From the NCBI GenBank assembly GCA_018897105.1, contig JAHILF010000047.1, forward strand, positions 1-55,641: DNA of 55,641 nucleotides. The letters run 5' to 3'. Position 1 is the stretch's first letter. Each line of letters starts with the position of its first letter. The translations under genes and the position numbers were made by a program. This stretch comes from Pseudomonadota bacterium (GTDB lineage: Bacteria > Desulfobacterota > Desulfobulbia > Desulfobulbales > SURF-16). The notes below the pieces were generated by a model, which saw only the letters and a list, made by a program, of their open reading frames with translations, did not search any database and was not told where the DNA came from. Positions 24,336-32,885 of the stretch are shown in pieces.

Positions 24336-24480
24336 AATCCGTCATGCCGGACTTAATCAGGCATTCAGGAAAACCGGATAGCCCTCACAGGATCACCTGA
24401 AGTCTGGATTCCGGTTAAACCCCATGTCGTAAGAGCGGCACAACCATGACGCCGCTTTGTTGCTATGAAAGTCTCGTGGC

Positions 24481-24553
24481 GTAGGAGCGGGCCATGCCCG
24501 CGATAACAGTGTCTTTGTGATGCCAAAAGGTCGCGGGCATGGCCCGCTCCTAC
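24481..24553. repeat. GGAGCGGGC hairpin repeat, complete copy with 23-bp perfect arms
   Basis: The left arm 24481-24503 (GTAGGAGCGGGCCATG then CCCGCGA) and right arm 24531-24553 are perfect complements. The loop contains a weak ATGCCAAA motif. The copy at 45993-46064 has different but again fully complementary arm bases. It sits between the formate dehydrogenase operon and the glucoamylase gene. Confidence 0.8.
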
Positions 24554-24655
24554 CGCCGAATGACATGCTGCCTAGGGGCGCAGGCCCGGTGCTTTCGCCC
24601 TGGCGAGTGGATCAGCGCCAATGCATTGAATTGAGAAGAGCTTTGAGGAGGAGGA

Positions 24656-27409
24656 ATGCAAATGATGAGGCAAAAAACATGCAGTGCTTTTGTGGTGGCA
24701 GTTGTTGGGGGATTGGTTGCCGCATTGTCGGCCTTTGCCGGCGGCGGCGCGCCGGGCGCGCAACAGGCCCAGGATAACGCCACCTGGACCTATGCGGGCA
24801 AAACCGGCATCGGCACCTCGTTTGAGCGCTATGCGGATCGGCAGTACAGCGACACCGGGCCCAGCGGTCCCATCTCCAGGGTATGGTTTTCCATCGCCCA
24901 GGGAATCATTACCGAAACCGCCTATGGCCGGATCGATGCAGCCCAGATCAAGGATCTGCAGTTTCTGGTGACCGGCCCTGATTTTTTTGCCGAGGAAAAG
25001 ACCGCCACCGAGCATCAGATAGAGTATCTGACCACCGACACGGCCGGACGACCCACCTCCCTGGCCTACCGGGTGACCAACACGGACAGGGACAACAGGT
25101 ACGTCATCGAGAAATGCATCTTCACCGATCCGGACAGGCAGACCCTGTTTATCCGCGTCCGATTCACCGCCAGCCAAGACAATATCACCCCCCATATTCT
25201 CATTAATCCGCACATGGCTAACTCCGGCCGCTACGATGTGGCTTATGTGGGCCGGGACCAGCAGGGCAGGGGCTATCTCAATGCGCGGCAGGGGCATGAG
25301 CTTTTTTTGAGCCTGCGCAGCACAGCCCCCTTTGCCAGGATGTCGGCCGGTTTTGTCGGCGCCTCCGACGGCTGGCAGGATCTCAACGATAACCGAGTAA
25401 TGGACTGGGATTACGACTATGCCGACGACGGCGGCGGCAATGTGGCCATGATGGCAAAGCTTACGACACTGCAGGCCGGACAGACCGCCGACTTTGACCT
25501 GGCCGTGGGCTTTGGCGCCAGTCACAAGGAGGCCATGGCTGCTGCCGATGCCTCGCTTGCCGAAGGCTATGAGGCCCTGCTCGCCAAGTATAACGGCGCA
25601 GGTTCGGCCGTTGGCTGGGAGGATTATCTGGCCGGTCTCTACCGGCTGCCGGAGATGATCGGCGCCACCGGGGACCAGGGCAGGCTGCTCTATGCCAGCG
25701 CCATGGTGCTGAAAGCCCTGGAGGACAAGCAGAACCCGGGCGCGCTGATCGCCTCGCTTTCCATCCCCTGGGGCGATACCACCCCGGCCAACGAATACGC
25801 CACCGGCTACCGGGCCGTCTGGCCGCGGGATTTCTACCAGTGCGCCATGGCCTTGCTGGCCCTGGGCGACCGGGAGACCCCGCGGGTCGCCTTTGACTAT
25901 CTGCCCCGGGTGCAGGTGCAGTCCACCCATGTGGAGCGGGACGGCATCACCATTGACAGCAGCCGGCCGGGCTGGTTCCTGCAGAAAACCCAGGTGGACG
26001 GCCACCTGGAGTGGCTGCAGATCCAGATGGACCAGACCGCCATGCCCATCATGCTCGGCTGGAAGCTGTGGAAAAATGGGCTGCTGCCCGATGATGAGCT
26101 GGTTACGCGTTACTGGCAGATGCTGAAACCGGCGGCCGAGTTTCTGGCCAACGGCGGTGATATCAAGGTGTCTTTCCCGGGCGGCAGCGAGGAGTATACG
26201 GTGCAGCCGCCGTGGACCAAGATGGAGCGCTGGGAGGAACAGGCAGGCTATTCTCCCTCCACCGAGGCGGCCATCATCACCGGCCTGATCACCGCCGCGG
26301 ACATCGCCCGCCAGGTCCATGATCCGGGCGCCGCCGCCTGGTATGAGGCCAGGGCCGATGCCTTCGCCGGCCGGCTCGCCGCCACCATGTTCACCACCAG
26401 CGGTGTTTTTACCGGCGGCGAGAAAAACGGCAGATATTATCTGCGCATCAGCAAAAATGATAACCCCAACGACGGGGAGATGATTGCCGGCAGCAACGGC
26501 AGGCCGGCAATCAATGAAAAGAAGGTGCTGGATGCCGGCTTTCTCGAGCTGGTCCGTTACGGGGTGGTTGCCGCCAATGACCCCGATATGCTCGATTCTC
26601 TGCCCGAACTGGACGCCATGGACCTGGAAGAAAATCTCCGGGTGAGGTACGACTTCAGCTTTGACGGGCAGGCAGGATTTCCGGGCTGGCGGCGTTACGG
26701 CAATGATGGCTACGGCGAAAGAACGGATAACGGGGGTAATTACAGCGGCAGCAACTCCCTGCAGCGGGGGCGGGTGTGGCCGATCTTTACCGGTGAGCGC
26801 GGCCATTTTGAACTGGAACGGCTGAAGGCCGCAAATAACGGCCAGATCAGCCAGCAGCAGCTGGATGGACTCAAGCAGACCTATGTGCGGGCCATGGAGT
26901 ATTTTGCCAATGAGGGGTTGATGCTGCCGGAACAGGTGTTCGACGGGGTGGGTGACAACGCGACCCACCATTATGCCGTGGGTGAAGGCACGGACAGCGC
27001 GACGCCGCTTGCCTGGTCCCACGCCGAGTACATCAAACTGGTGCGCTCCCTGGCCGACCGCAATGTCTGGGATTCCTGCCAGCTGGTCCGCGACCGCTAC
27101 GCACCCCGTTTCAAACACAATTTCCCCACCCTGTTCCTGCGGGGCACCTTTAACAGCTGGCAGGTCACCCCCATGACGCTGAAGGGCGATAATACCTGGC
27201 AGGCCGACCATGTACTGTTTGGCGACGGCCCGGAGGAGCGTTTCAAGTTTGACCTGCGGGGCGACTGGACGGACAACTATGGCGACAACCCCATGCGGGA
27301 CAGGCAGGCAGACCCTTTTGGCGCTGATATTCCCATTAGCCAGGGGGCAGGGACCTATACCATCACCTTTGACGAGCAGACCATGGGCTACCAGGTGACC
27401 AAGGAGTGA
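24656..27409 (+). CDS. secreted glucoamylase, GH15
   Basis: 917 residues with signal peptide (VVAVVGGLVAALSAFAGGG) and GAGGAGGA just before the ATG. The N-terminal super-beta-sandwich domain (about 35-310) is the glucodextranase/bacterial glucoamylase type. The (alpha/alpha)6 barrel follows with AVWPRDFYQC (W389-P-R-D), RWEEQAGYSPST (general acid Glu at about 527-528) and LAWSHAEYIKL (general base E791). The C-terminal 100 residues (TLFLRGTFNSWQVTPMTL, FKFDLRGDWTDNYGDN) form a starch-binding-like beta domain. It would release glucose from alpha-glucans outside the cytoplasm. The domain order is complete and no truncation is seen. Confidence 0.92.
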   Translation: MQMMRQKTCSAFVVAVVGGLVAALSAFAGGGAPGAQQAQDNATWTYAGKTGIGTSFERYADRQYSDTGPSGPISRVWFSIAQGIITETAYGRIDAAQIKDLQFLVTGPDFFAEEKTATEHQIEYLTTDTAGRPTSLAYRVTNTDRDNRYVIEKCIFTDPDRQTLFIRVRFTASQDNITPHILINPHMANSGRYDVAYVGRDQQGRGYLNARQGHELFLSLRSTAPFARMSAGFVGASDGWQDLNDNRVMDWDYDYADDGGGNVAMMAKLTTLQAGQTADFDLAVGFGASHKEAMAAADASLAEGYEALLAKYNGAGSAVGWEDYLAGLYRLPEMIGATGDQGRLLYASAMVLKALEDKQNPGALIASLSIPWGDTTPANEYATGYRAVWPRDFYQCAMALLALGDRETPRVAFDYLPRVQVQSTHVERDGITIDSSRPGWFLQKTQVDGHLEWLQIQMDQTAMPIMLGWKLWKNGLLPDDELVTRYWQMLKPAAEFLANGGDIKVSFPGGSEEYTVQPPWTKMERWEEQAGYSPSTEAAIITGLITAADIARQVHDPGAAAWYEARADAFAGRLAATMFTTSGVFTGGEKNGRYYLRISKNDNPNDGEMIAGSNGRPAINEKKVLDAGFLELVRYGVVAANDPDMLDSLPELDAMDLEENLRVRYDFSFDGQAGFPGWRRYGNDGYGERTDNGGNYSGSNSLQRGRVWPIFTGERGHFELERLKAANNGQISQQQLDGLKQTYVRAMEYFANEGLMLPEQVFDGVGDNATHHYAVGEGTDSATPLAWSHAEYIKLVRSLADRNVWDSCQLVRDRYAPRFKHNFPTLFLRGTFNSWQVTPMTLKGDNTWQADHVLFGDGPEERFKFDLRGDWTDNYGDNPMRDRQADPFGADIPISQGAGTYTITFDEQTMGYQVTKE

Positions 27410-27418
27410 GATTGCGCA

Positions 27419-27459
27419 GCGTCCGGGTGGCAGGGGGATTTCTTCCACCAGCCGGACGC
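27419..27459 (+). terminator. hairpin downstream of glucoamylase
   Basis: GCGTCCGG and CCGGACGC, extended by GTGG/CCAC, form a strong stem just after the stop codon at 27409. No U-tract follows, so its role as a terminator is uncertain. Confidence 0.4.
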
Positions 27460-27700
27460 CGGGCGCTCATCGGTTACCCCCATGCGGCTCGCCGTCCTGC
27501 CTGCTTTTCTCCCCGTGGCGCGGCAAACCCTGTTATCTCGCTTATAGCGAGTATCTCCCAAAAAAATCCACAATCCTGTCGGCCATCCACAATGCCAATT
27601 TTTTCAATATGATGTGGACGCTCCTAAGCCTCCAGGTTATAGTAATCAGGCAAACGAAACCCACATTGCTGTCCTGCCAAACGTTTAAGGTGATGTAAGG

Positions 27701-29254
27701 ATGCTTTTCCGTAATTACAAAATTGCCGAAAGAATCGGGATCATCATAATTATCTTCTCCCTGATCATTGTCGCCCTCGGCATCATTGAATATGTCAGCA
27801 TGGGCAAGATCAAGCAAGGGCTGGAGGAGATCATCAACGAAACCAATGTGGAAGTCGAACTTGCCCAGGAGATGCGGTTTCTTGCCCGGCATAAGGCGGT
27901 TATCATCAGAAATATTCTGCTGCTGCAGGAGCAGGCCGACAAAGAATACGAGCTGACCCGCATTGAAAAAGAGGAAAAGGATTATGCCCTGGCCCAGGCC
28001 AAACTTGCCGAAATAGTCAAGGATGCGGAGGGCAGAGCAATTCTGGCCCGGATCATCAAAGGCCGTGAAGAAACCAGGCCTTTATGGGACCAGGTGATTG
28101 AGCTCGGCCTGGCCAACCGGCGGGATGAAGGGATCAAGCTGCTGGTGCAGGAGGTGAGAAGCCGCCAGTGGGGATGGCTGGACAGCTTAAACGACATGGT
28201 CGCCCTGCAGAAAAAATATGCCGCCCGCAATTATGAAAAGGCGCTGCATACCTATACCACAACGCGCGATACCTTTATTATTATCGATATATTGGCAATT
28301 ATTGCCGGCCTGTTCACCGCGGTGTCCATCAGCAAAAGCATCACCAGCCCCCTGGTCGATATCACCGAGAAGGTGGACCGGATCGCCCACGGTGATCTGG
28401 CGGTCTATGTGGATTATGACGAAAATGATGAGATCGGACTGCTCGGCAAGAACATCAATCACATGGTTGCTTTGCGCAAACAGAGCGAACAGGAACTGGA
28501 GGAGTACCGCCTGCACCTTGAGGATCTGGTGGAAGAACGAACCGAGGCCCTGAACCGGCAGCGGGAAAAATTCATCTCGGTCCTCATCCATGATCTGAAA
28601 GGTCCGGTGACGCCCATCCAGGGCTTCACCCGGAGACTGCTGACCGGCAAGGCCAAATCCCGGGAGGATGTGGAAAGGTACCTGAAGACCATTGAAAAAT
28701 CATCCCAGCAGCTGCTGGATACCATTGAAACGACTTCCAAGGATCTGCGGGACAAATTATCCCTGGGGGTATTCAAAGCCGAAGAGGTGAATCTGGCCGA
28801 GCTGGTGGTCACCGTGGCCAACAGCTTCATTGCCGACCTGGAAGACCGCAAAATTGCCATGACTATCAACAGTAATCCCAGAAGCGCCTGGGATAAACTG
28901 GCAGAGATCACCATCACCGGTGATCGCTCCCAGCTGAAAACCCTGCTGGAAAATTTGATCGGTAATGCAGGCAAATATGCCACAAAATCCATTGATATGG
29001 AGTTGCGGAAAATAAACAGTGATATCGTTCTTGCCGTGGTTGACGATGGCCCGGGTATTGCCCAGGAATATCATGATAAAATCTTTGAACAGTATTTTCA
29101 GGTGCCTGGCAGCCGGAAAGGAACCGGCATCGGTCTGTACAGCGTTAAAAAGGTAGTGGAGAATCACCATGGCTCCATTGCCGTGTCGTCCGTTCCGGGC
29201 AAAGGGGCGCGCTTTCAGGTGGTGCTTCCTTCCCCGACCTCCAGGTGCGCCTGA
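27701..29254 (+). CDS. sensor histidine kinase with MCP-type four-helix sensor
   Basis: 517 residues. Membrane helix 1 (about 11-33) and helix 2 (about 192-213) flank a four-helix-bundle periplasmic domain of the 4HB_MCP type. A HAMP domain follows (SKSITSPLVDITEKVDRIAHGDLAV). The HisKA box is FISVLIHDLKGPVTPI with phospho-acceptor H297. The ATPase domain shows N box LLENLIGNAGKYA, G1 VVDDGPGIA and G2 GTGIGLYSVKKVV. No response regulator lies next to it, so it is an orphan kinase. The stimulus is unknown. Confidence 0.92.
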   Translation: MLFRNYKIAERIGIIIIIFSLIIVALGIIEYVSMGKIKQGLEEIINETNVEVELAQEMRFLARHKAVIIRNILLLQEQADKEYELTRIEKEEKDYALAQAKLAEIVKDAEGRAILARIIKGREETRPLWDQVIELGLANRRDEGIKLLVQEVRSRQWGWLDSLNDMVALQKKYAARNYEKALHTYTTTRDTFIIIDILAIIAGLFTAVSISKSITSPLVDITEKVDRIAHGDLAVYVDYDENDEIGLLGKNINHMVALRKQSEQELEEYRLHLEDLVEERTEALNRQREKFISVLIHDLKGPVTPIQGFTRRLLTGKAKSREDVERYLKTIEKSSQQLLDTIETTSKDLRDKLSLGVFKAEEVNLAELVVTVANSFIADLEDRKIAMTINSNPRSAWDKLAEITITGDRSQLKTLLENLIGNAGKYATKSIDMELRKINSDIVLAVVDDGPGIAQEYHDKIFEQYFQVPGSRKGTGIGLYSVKKVVENHHGSIAVSSVPGKGARFQVVLPSPTSRCA

Positions 29255-29473
29255 GCACTGTTTTCGCTGTCAACGTTCCCTTTCTGATCACCATCTCTGC
29301 CTTGCACTCGGAAGATAAAATACAAAAATGCATTTTCCTGTTTGAATATATCGGTAGTTCTGCCTATATTGATCAAGGAGGGAAGGGGATCACCAGGTAT
29401 ATCTTTACGTCAGGCATGTAAGGTTATGTCCGGCATCCTCTGCCAAAATACCGCATAACAGACTATTACTATT

Positions 29474-30760
29474 GTGAAAATTCATCTGATGACCACCCGT
29501 AAAAATTGCAGACAATCGGCACACTACGTTTCTCGCCGTGGAAAGAGAGGGCTCTGTTTCCTCCTGTTTGCTCTGGTGTCCCTGCTCTGCTGCACCGCCG
29601 GTTTTGCCCGGACCAGAACCGCAGCCTGGGTCATCCGTTTTGATGTGGATTCGGAGAAGAAGATTGACGCTATCTGCACCGAGGCCAGAAAGAGCGGTTT
29701 TGACGAGCTGCTGGTCCAGGTGCGGGGCCGGGCCGATGCCTTTTACCGTAGCGACATAGCGCCGTGGCCGGAAAGCCTGTCCGATGCCCCGCCGGATTTT
29801 GATCCCCTGGCCCGGACCCTTTCCCAATGTGCCACCACGGCCGTGCATGCCTGGCTCAACGTCTATTATCTGTGGGGCGATACGATCCCGCCGAAAAATC
29901 CGTCCCACCCCGGCTCCCCTGGCCAACCCTGGATTTTAAGCGATGATGAGGGCCGGCCACTTACTGCCTACAGCGAATTTGACCTGAAACGCAACTGGCT
30001 GGAAGGGGTGTATGCCGACCCGGCTTCCCCTGAATACAGAAAGCTTTTTGTCGAGGTGGTGCGGGAGCTTGTAACCCGGTACCCGGTCAGCGGCATTCAT
30101 CTTGACTTTATCCGCTACCCCGGGCCGTCCTTTGGCCGCAGCGGCGCCCTTGGCCGGGAGTTCACCCAGAAAATGGGTATCGACCCCCGCCTGCTGCCCG
30201 AGCATCTGAGCCGGGATGTATTGTTCGACTGGCTCTATGGCCGACAGGCAGCCGCGGACCGGGTTCTCACTACCGGGGCGCTTTACTGGAAGGAGATGCG
30301 GGCCGCCCAGGTGTCGGCACTGCTCCATGACGTGCACCTGACCATAAAAAAATATGGCGGCGGTGCTGTCACACTCTCCACAGCCGTCTTTCCGGACCCG
30401 GGCCAGGCTTACCTGGAAAACGGGCAGGATTGGCGCAGCTGGGCAACCGATGAACAGATTGACGCCCTGTATCCCATGGCCTATTTCGGCAGCAGCCAAC
30501 GGGTAGGATCCCAGCTGCAGGAGGTGGCCGCGGGTCACAAGAAGGGTTCGCCGGTGGAGATGTGGGCCGGTCTCGGCGCCTATATCAAGGACTCCGGGCA
30601 GATTGCCGAGGAGGCGCAGATCGCCCGAAATAACGGTTACGACGGCGTCGCGCTGTTCAGCCTTGGTCACCTGCTGCACGGTTCTGAGCCGGTATCGACC
30701 TACACCGATGCAGCAAAGGGTTTTACCAGCAACGCCAGCGGCAAGCCCGTCCCCCTTTGA
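29474..30760 (+). CDS. GHL10-type glycoside hydrolase (DUF187 family)
   Basis: 428 residues from GTG 29474 (ATG 29489 is the alternative). A basic N-terminus and hydrophobic stretch (LCFLLFALVSLLCCTAGFA) give a signal peptide. The TIM-barrel family signature is clear: TAAWVIRFDVDSEKKIDAIC, FDELLVQVRGRADAFY, VHAWLNVYYLW, YPVSGIHLDFIRYPG and IDALYPMAYFG. Relatives act on peptidoglycan-related or other polysaccharides at the cell surface. The frame continues without further stops past its TGA into the parvulin frame. Confidence 0.85.
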   Translation: MKIHLMTTRKNCRQSAHYVSRRGKRGLCFLLFALVSLLCCTAGFARTRTAAWVIRFDVDSEKKIDAICTEARKSGFDELLVQVRGRADAFYRSDIAPWPESLSDAPPDFDPLARTLSQCATTAVHAWLNVYYLWGDTIPPKNPSHPGSPGQPWILSDDEGRPLTAYSEFDLKRNWLEGVYADPASPEYRKLFVEVVRELVTRYPVSGIHLDFIRYPGPSFGRSGALGREFTQKMGIDPRLLPEHLSRDVLFDWLYGRQAAADRVLTTGALYWKEMRAAQVSALLHDVHLTIKKYGGGAVTLSTAVFPDPGQAYLENGQDWRSWATDEQIDALYPMAYFGSSQRVGSQLQEVAAGHKKGSPVEMWAGLGAYIKDSGQIAEEAQIARNNGYDGVALFSLGHLLHGSEPVSTYTDAAKGFTSNASGKPVPL

Positions 30761-30814
30761 AAAAACTGCTTCCCGGGCGGGTCCCGGGCAGAAAACGGCA
30801 AGGATGACAACCCC

Positions 30815-31426
30815 TTGCTGAAAATTCTGGCCAAGGCCATGGGCGGCACCCTGCCACCCCTGCCCGCGGCTGAACTTGATAAGGCCTTAAAGGAGCGCCG
30901 GCAGGAATTTGACGATGCCGTCAGGCAGACCATTCCCCAGGCCCTGGCGCGGCTGCAGACCGAACAGGTCATGCTGCCCAAAAGTGTTGAGCTGCGCGGC
31001 ATCTTTCGTTTTGCCCATCGACTGGACAGCCCGGAGCAGTGGCAGGAGCAGGAAAACCGCTGTGCCGAGGCCAGGGGCCGGCTGCTGGCGGGGGAGGATT
31101 TCGCCAAGGTTGCCGCCCAGGTGTCCCAGGACGCAACCAAAGAGCTGGGCGGCCGCTTGGGCTCCCGCTTTCTCGACCCGCTTAAACCGCTCGATCAACA
31201 GCTGGCCCGTCTGAGGCCTCAGGGGATCAGTCCGGTTTTCGAGGTTGACAACGGCTTCTGGTGTTACCGGCTCGAAAAAAAGAGTGCCGGGAAGCCCATG
31301 ACTTTCAGCGGCATGCCTTGGGAGGCAAAGCGTATCCTTCTGCGGCAGACCCTGCACCAGCTCATGGAGATTGATAGCGACAGGCAGCCTCTGGCGATGC
31401 TGTCTCCACTTTCCACTGACAAATGA
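30815..31426 (+). CDS. parvulin-type peptidyl-prolyl isomerase (PpiC-like)
   Basis: 203 residues if started at TTG 30815. No ATG with a ribosome site exists upstream, and the next ATG is 30836-30838. The parvulin domain is recognisable: VELRGIFRFAHRLDSPEQW, RGRLLAGEDFAKVAAQVSQD, LGGRLGSRFLDPL, ISPVFEVDNGFWCYRLEKK. No signal peptide is present, unusual for SurA/PrsA-like partners, so the 5' end may be lost or the protein may be cytoplasmic. It is in the same frame as the upstream hydrolase, separated only by TGA 30758. Confidence 0.7.
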   Translation: MLKILAKAMGGTLPPLPAAELDKALKERRQEFDDAVRQTIPQALARLQTEQVMLPKSVELRGIFRFAHRLDSPEQWQEQENRCAEARGRLLAGEDFAKVAAQVSQDATKELGGRLGSRFLDPLKPLDQQLARLRPQGISPVFEVDNGFWCYRLEKKSAGKPMTFSGMPWEAKRILLRQTLHQLMEIDSDRQPLAMLSPLSTDK

Positions 31427-31439
31427 GCGGAGGACGCGG

Positions 31440-31889
31440 ATGCTCAATATCTATTTTGCCGGAGCCATACGGGGAGGGCGCGATGACGCCCAACTCTATG
31501 CCCAACTGGTCACCTATCTGAAAACCTTCGGCACGGTGCTCACCGAGCATGTGGGTGATGAGGGGCTGCTGCAGGAGGAGAAATCCCTGGGCGAGGAACA
31601 GATCTTCCAGCGGGATATGCAGTGGCTCAAGGCAGCTGATCTGGTTATCGCCGAGGTTTCCACCCCCTCCCTTGGGGTCGGTTATGAAATCGGCCTGGCC
31701 CAGGCCATGGGCAAGCAGATTTTCTGCCTGTATCGGCCAGGGGAAAACAGACGTCTCTCGGCCATGATCGCCGGCAATCCTGCTCTGCAGGTGGGGAGTT
31801 ACACCAGGCGCGCTGAAGCGGAAAAGCTGCTGGCCGGTTGGATCGAACAATTTCGCAGCAACCGGGAAGCGGGCTCTGTTAGAAGTTAA
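31440..31889 (+). CDS. nucleoside 2-deoxyribosyltransferase / DNPH1-like hydrolase
   Basis: 149 residues. NIYFAGAIRGGRDDAQLY is the Rossmann-like N-terminus. VSTPSLGVGYEIGLAQAMGK carries the catalytic Glu of this fold, and DMQWLKAADLVIAE is also conserved. The spacing resembles DNPH1/Rcl (2'-deoxynucleoside 5'-phosphate N-hydrolase) more than transferases. It would cleave dNMPs or modified nucleotides in the cytoplasm. GGAGGA precedes the ATG by six bases. It begins 14 bases after the parvulin gene, so probably one transcript. Confidence 0.82.
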   Translation: MLNIYFAGAIRGGRDDAQLYAQLVTYLKTFGTVLTEHVGDEGLLQEEKSLGEEQIFQRDMQWLKAADLVIAEVSTPSLGVGYEIGLAQAMGKQIFCLYRPGENRRLSAMIAGNPALQVGSYTRRAEAEKLLAGWIEQFRSNREAGSVRS

Positions 31890-31993
31890 ACGGCGGTTGG
31901 CGGGTTTCTTTTTTCAATATGCCTGCAGGTGAAGCAGGCCTTGAGAACGGTTTGCTGCCACGCGTCTGCTGAAATTATTACGGGGTATGTCGA

Positions 31994-32218
31994 GTGAGTA
32001 AGGAAAAAATCATCCTGTCCATACTGGGAGGAGTATTTTTGCTGGGGGTTCTGTTCAGAATCCTTTTTGCCGCTTTTTTCCCCAGGAAGTTCGCGGATGG
32101 CGCCAAGGATGTTTTATTCCTTGATGAGAGGGAGAAGGCTCTCTTTCGCCCCGGCACAAAAAATAAGGGTCAGGCTGGTAACGGACCGGGTGACCCGGAG
32201 TTGCCGGATTTCCCTTAA
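31994..32218 (+). CDS. small single-helix membrane protein, unknown
   Basis: 74 residues from GTG. One membrane helix (ILSILGGVFLLGVLFRILFAAFF) is followed by a charged tail ending PGDPELPDFP. No ribosome site is strong. Not recognised. The composition matches real small membrane proteins, but no homology is claimed. Confidence 0.5.
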   Translation: MSKEKIILSILGGVFLLGVLFRILFAAFFPRKFADGAKDVLFLDEREKALFRPGTKNKGQAGNGPGDPELPDFP

Positions 32219-32264
32219 TCTGCAAAAAAATATCCTTCCCACCCCTTCTCCAGTATCTGCGTTT

Positions 32265-32436
32265 TTACTTCGCCTCTTCCACCATTTTGGTAATTTTTTC
32301 TTCTACTGCAATGGCAACCTGCGCAAGCTCTGCATCCTGTGACAGGGCGGCCAGCATGGGCTTTGGCCGGATAAAGCCGATCTTTGTCCGGCCCAGCTCG
32401 GTAAACACCGAAATCCGGCAGGGCAGCGCCATAGAG
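32265..32436 (-). pseudogene. DUF302-family protein, C-terminal remnant
   Basis: On the minus strand SMALPCRISVFTELGRTKIG and then FIRPKPMLAALSQDAELAQV lead to EEAK and stop. This is the conserved C-terminal half of DUF302 proteins (LPCRI-V, x-x-IG-x-IRP-x-x-ML). Upstream of base 32436 the frame is lost and no N-terminal half is found, so the gene is a fragment. A REP element lies just behind the break. Confidence 0.65.
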
Positions 32437-32547
32437 GTGTGATGGAAGGGAATGAGGCTATTACAATGCAGAGAGCAAGCTGATTTACGGGTAAGCCCTT
32501 AATGTAGAGACGAACAATTTGCAAAAAAAGCTGCATTAAATAAAGTA

Positions 32548-32621
32548 GGGGGTAGAATGATTTACGCGATTTTTGCGAAAATCATTCTGCCCCCTCTGTC
32601 AGGGAAAAATTAAATCTGCCC
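32548..32621. repeat. GGGGACAGA-type palindrome, copy B
   Basis: GGGGGTAGAATGATTT and AAATCATTCTGCCCCC pair around a GCGATTTTTGCG centre. The tail GGGAAAAATTAAATCTGCCC is the outer repeat half. Here T/C changes give GGGTAGA and CTGCCCC instead of GGACAGA and CTGTCCC. Confidence 0.7.
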
Positions 32622-32760
32622 TTTATCTTCCAGACTCATTTCCCCCCATAGGCATGGGAAGGACTCCTGAAAGAAAAATCCAGGGATTGCCGGTCGTGCT
32701 TTGCTTGCCGGCAATGACATCCCGGTTGCAGGTTCGATGAACTCGACAAATGTCTTTTTT

Positions 32761-32835
32761 TCACCACAGAGCACACAGAGAAATATTTGTTATTACAGTT
32801 AGCTAGCTCTGTTGGTTTTGTGCTCTCTGTGGTGA
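32761..32835. repeat. CACAGAG inverted repeat, copy 2
   Basis: TCACCACAGAGCACACAGAG on the left and TGCTCTCTGTGGTGA on the right form an imperfect inverted repeat of 75 bases. It lies downstream of the minus-strand amylase gene. Confidence 0.7.
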
Positions 32836-32885
32836 ATTTTTAGTAGTTACGAAGCCATCATGTTAGAATAAAAAAAAATCATTTT

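Noticed and set aside
24572-27448. A 958-codon open frame antisense to the glucoamylase gene
   Set aside because: It mirrors the GC-rich codon use of the real GH15 gene; the translation has no family motif and the sense strand has clear catalytic motifs.
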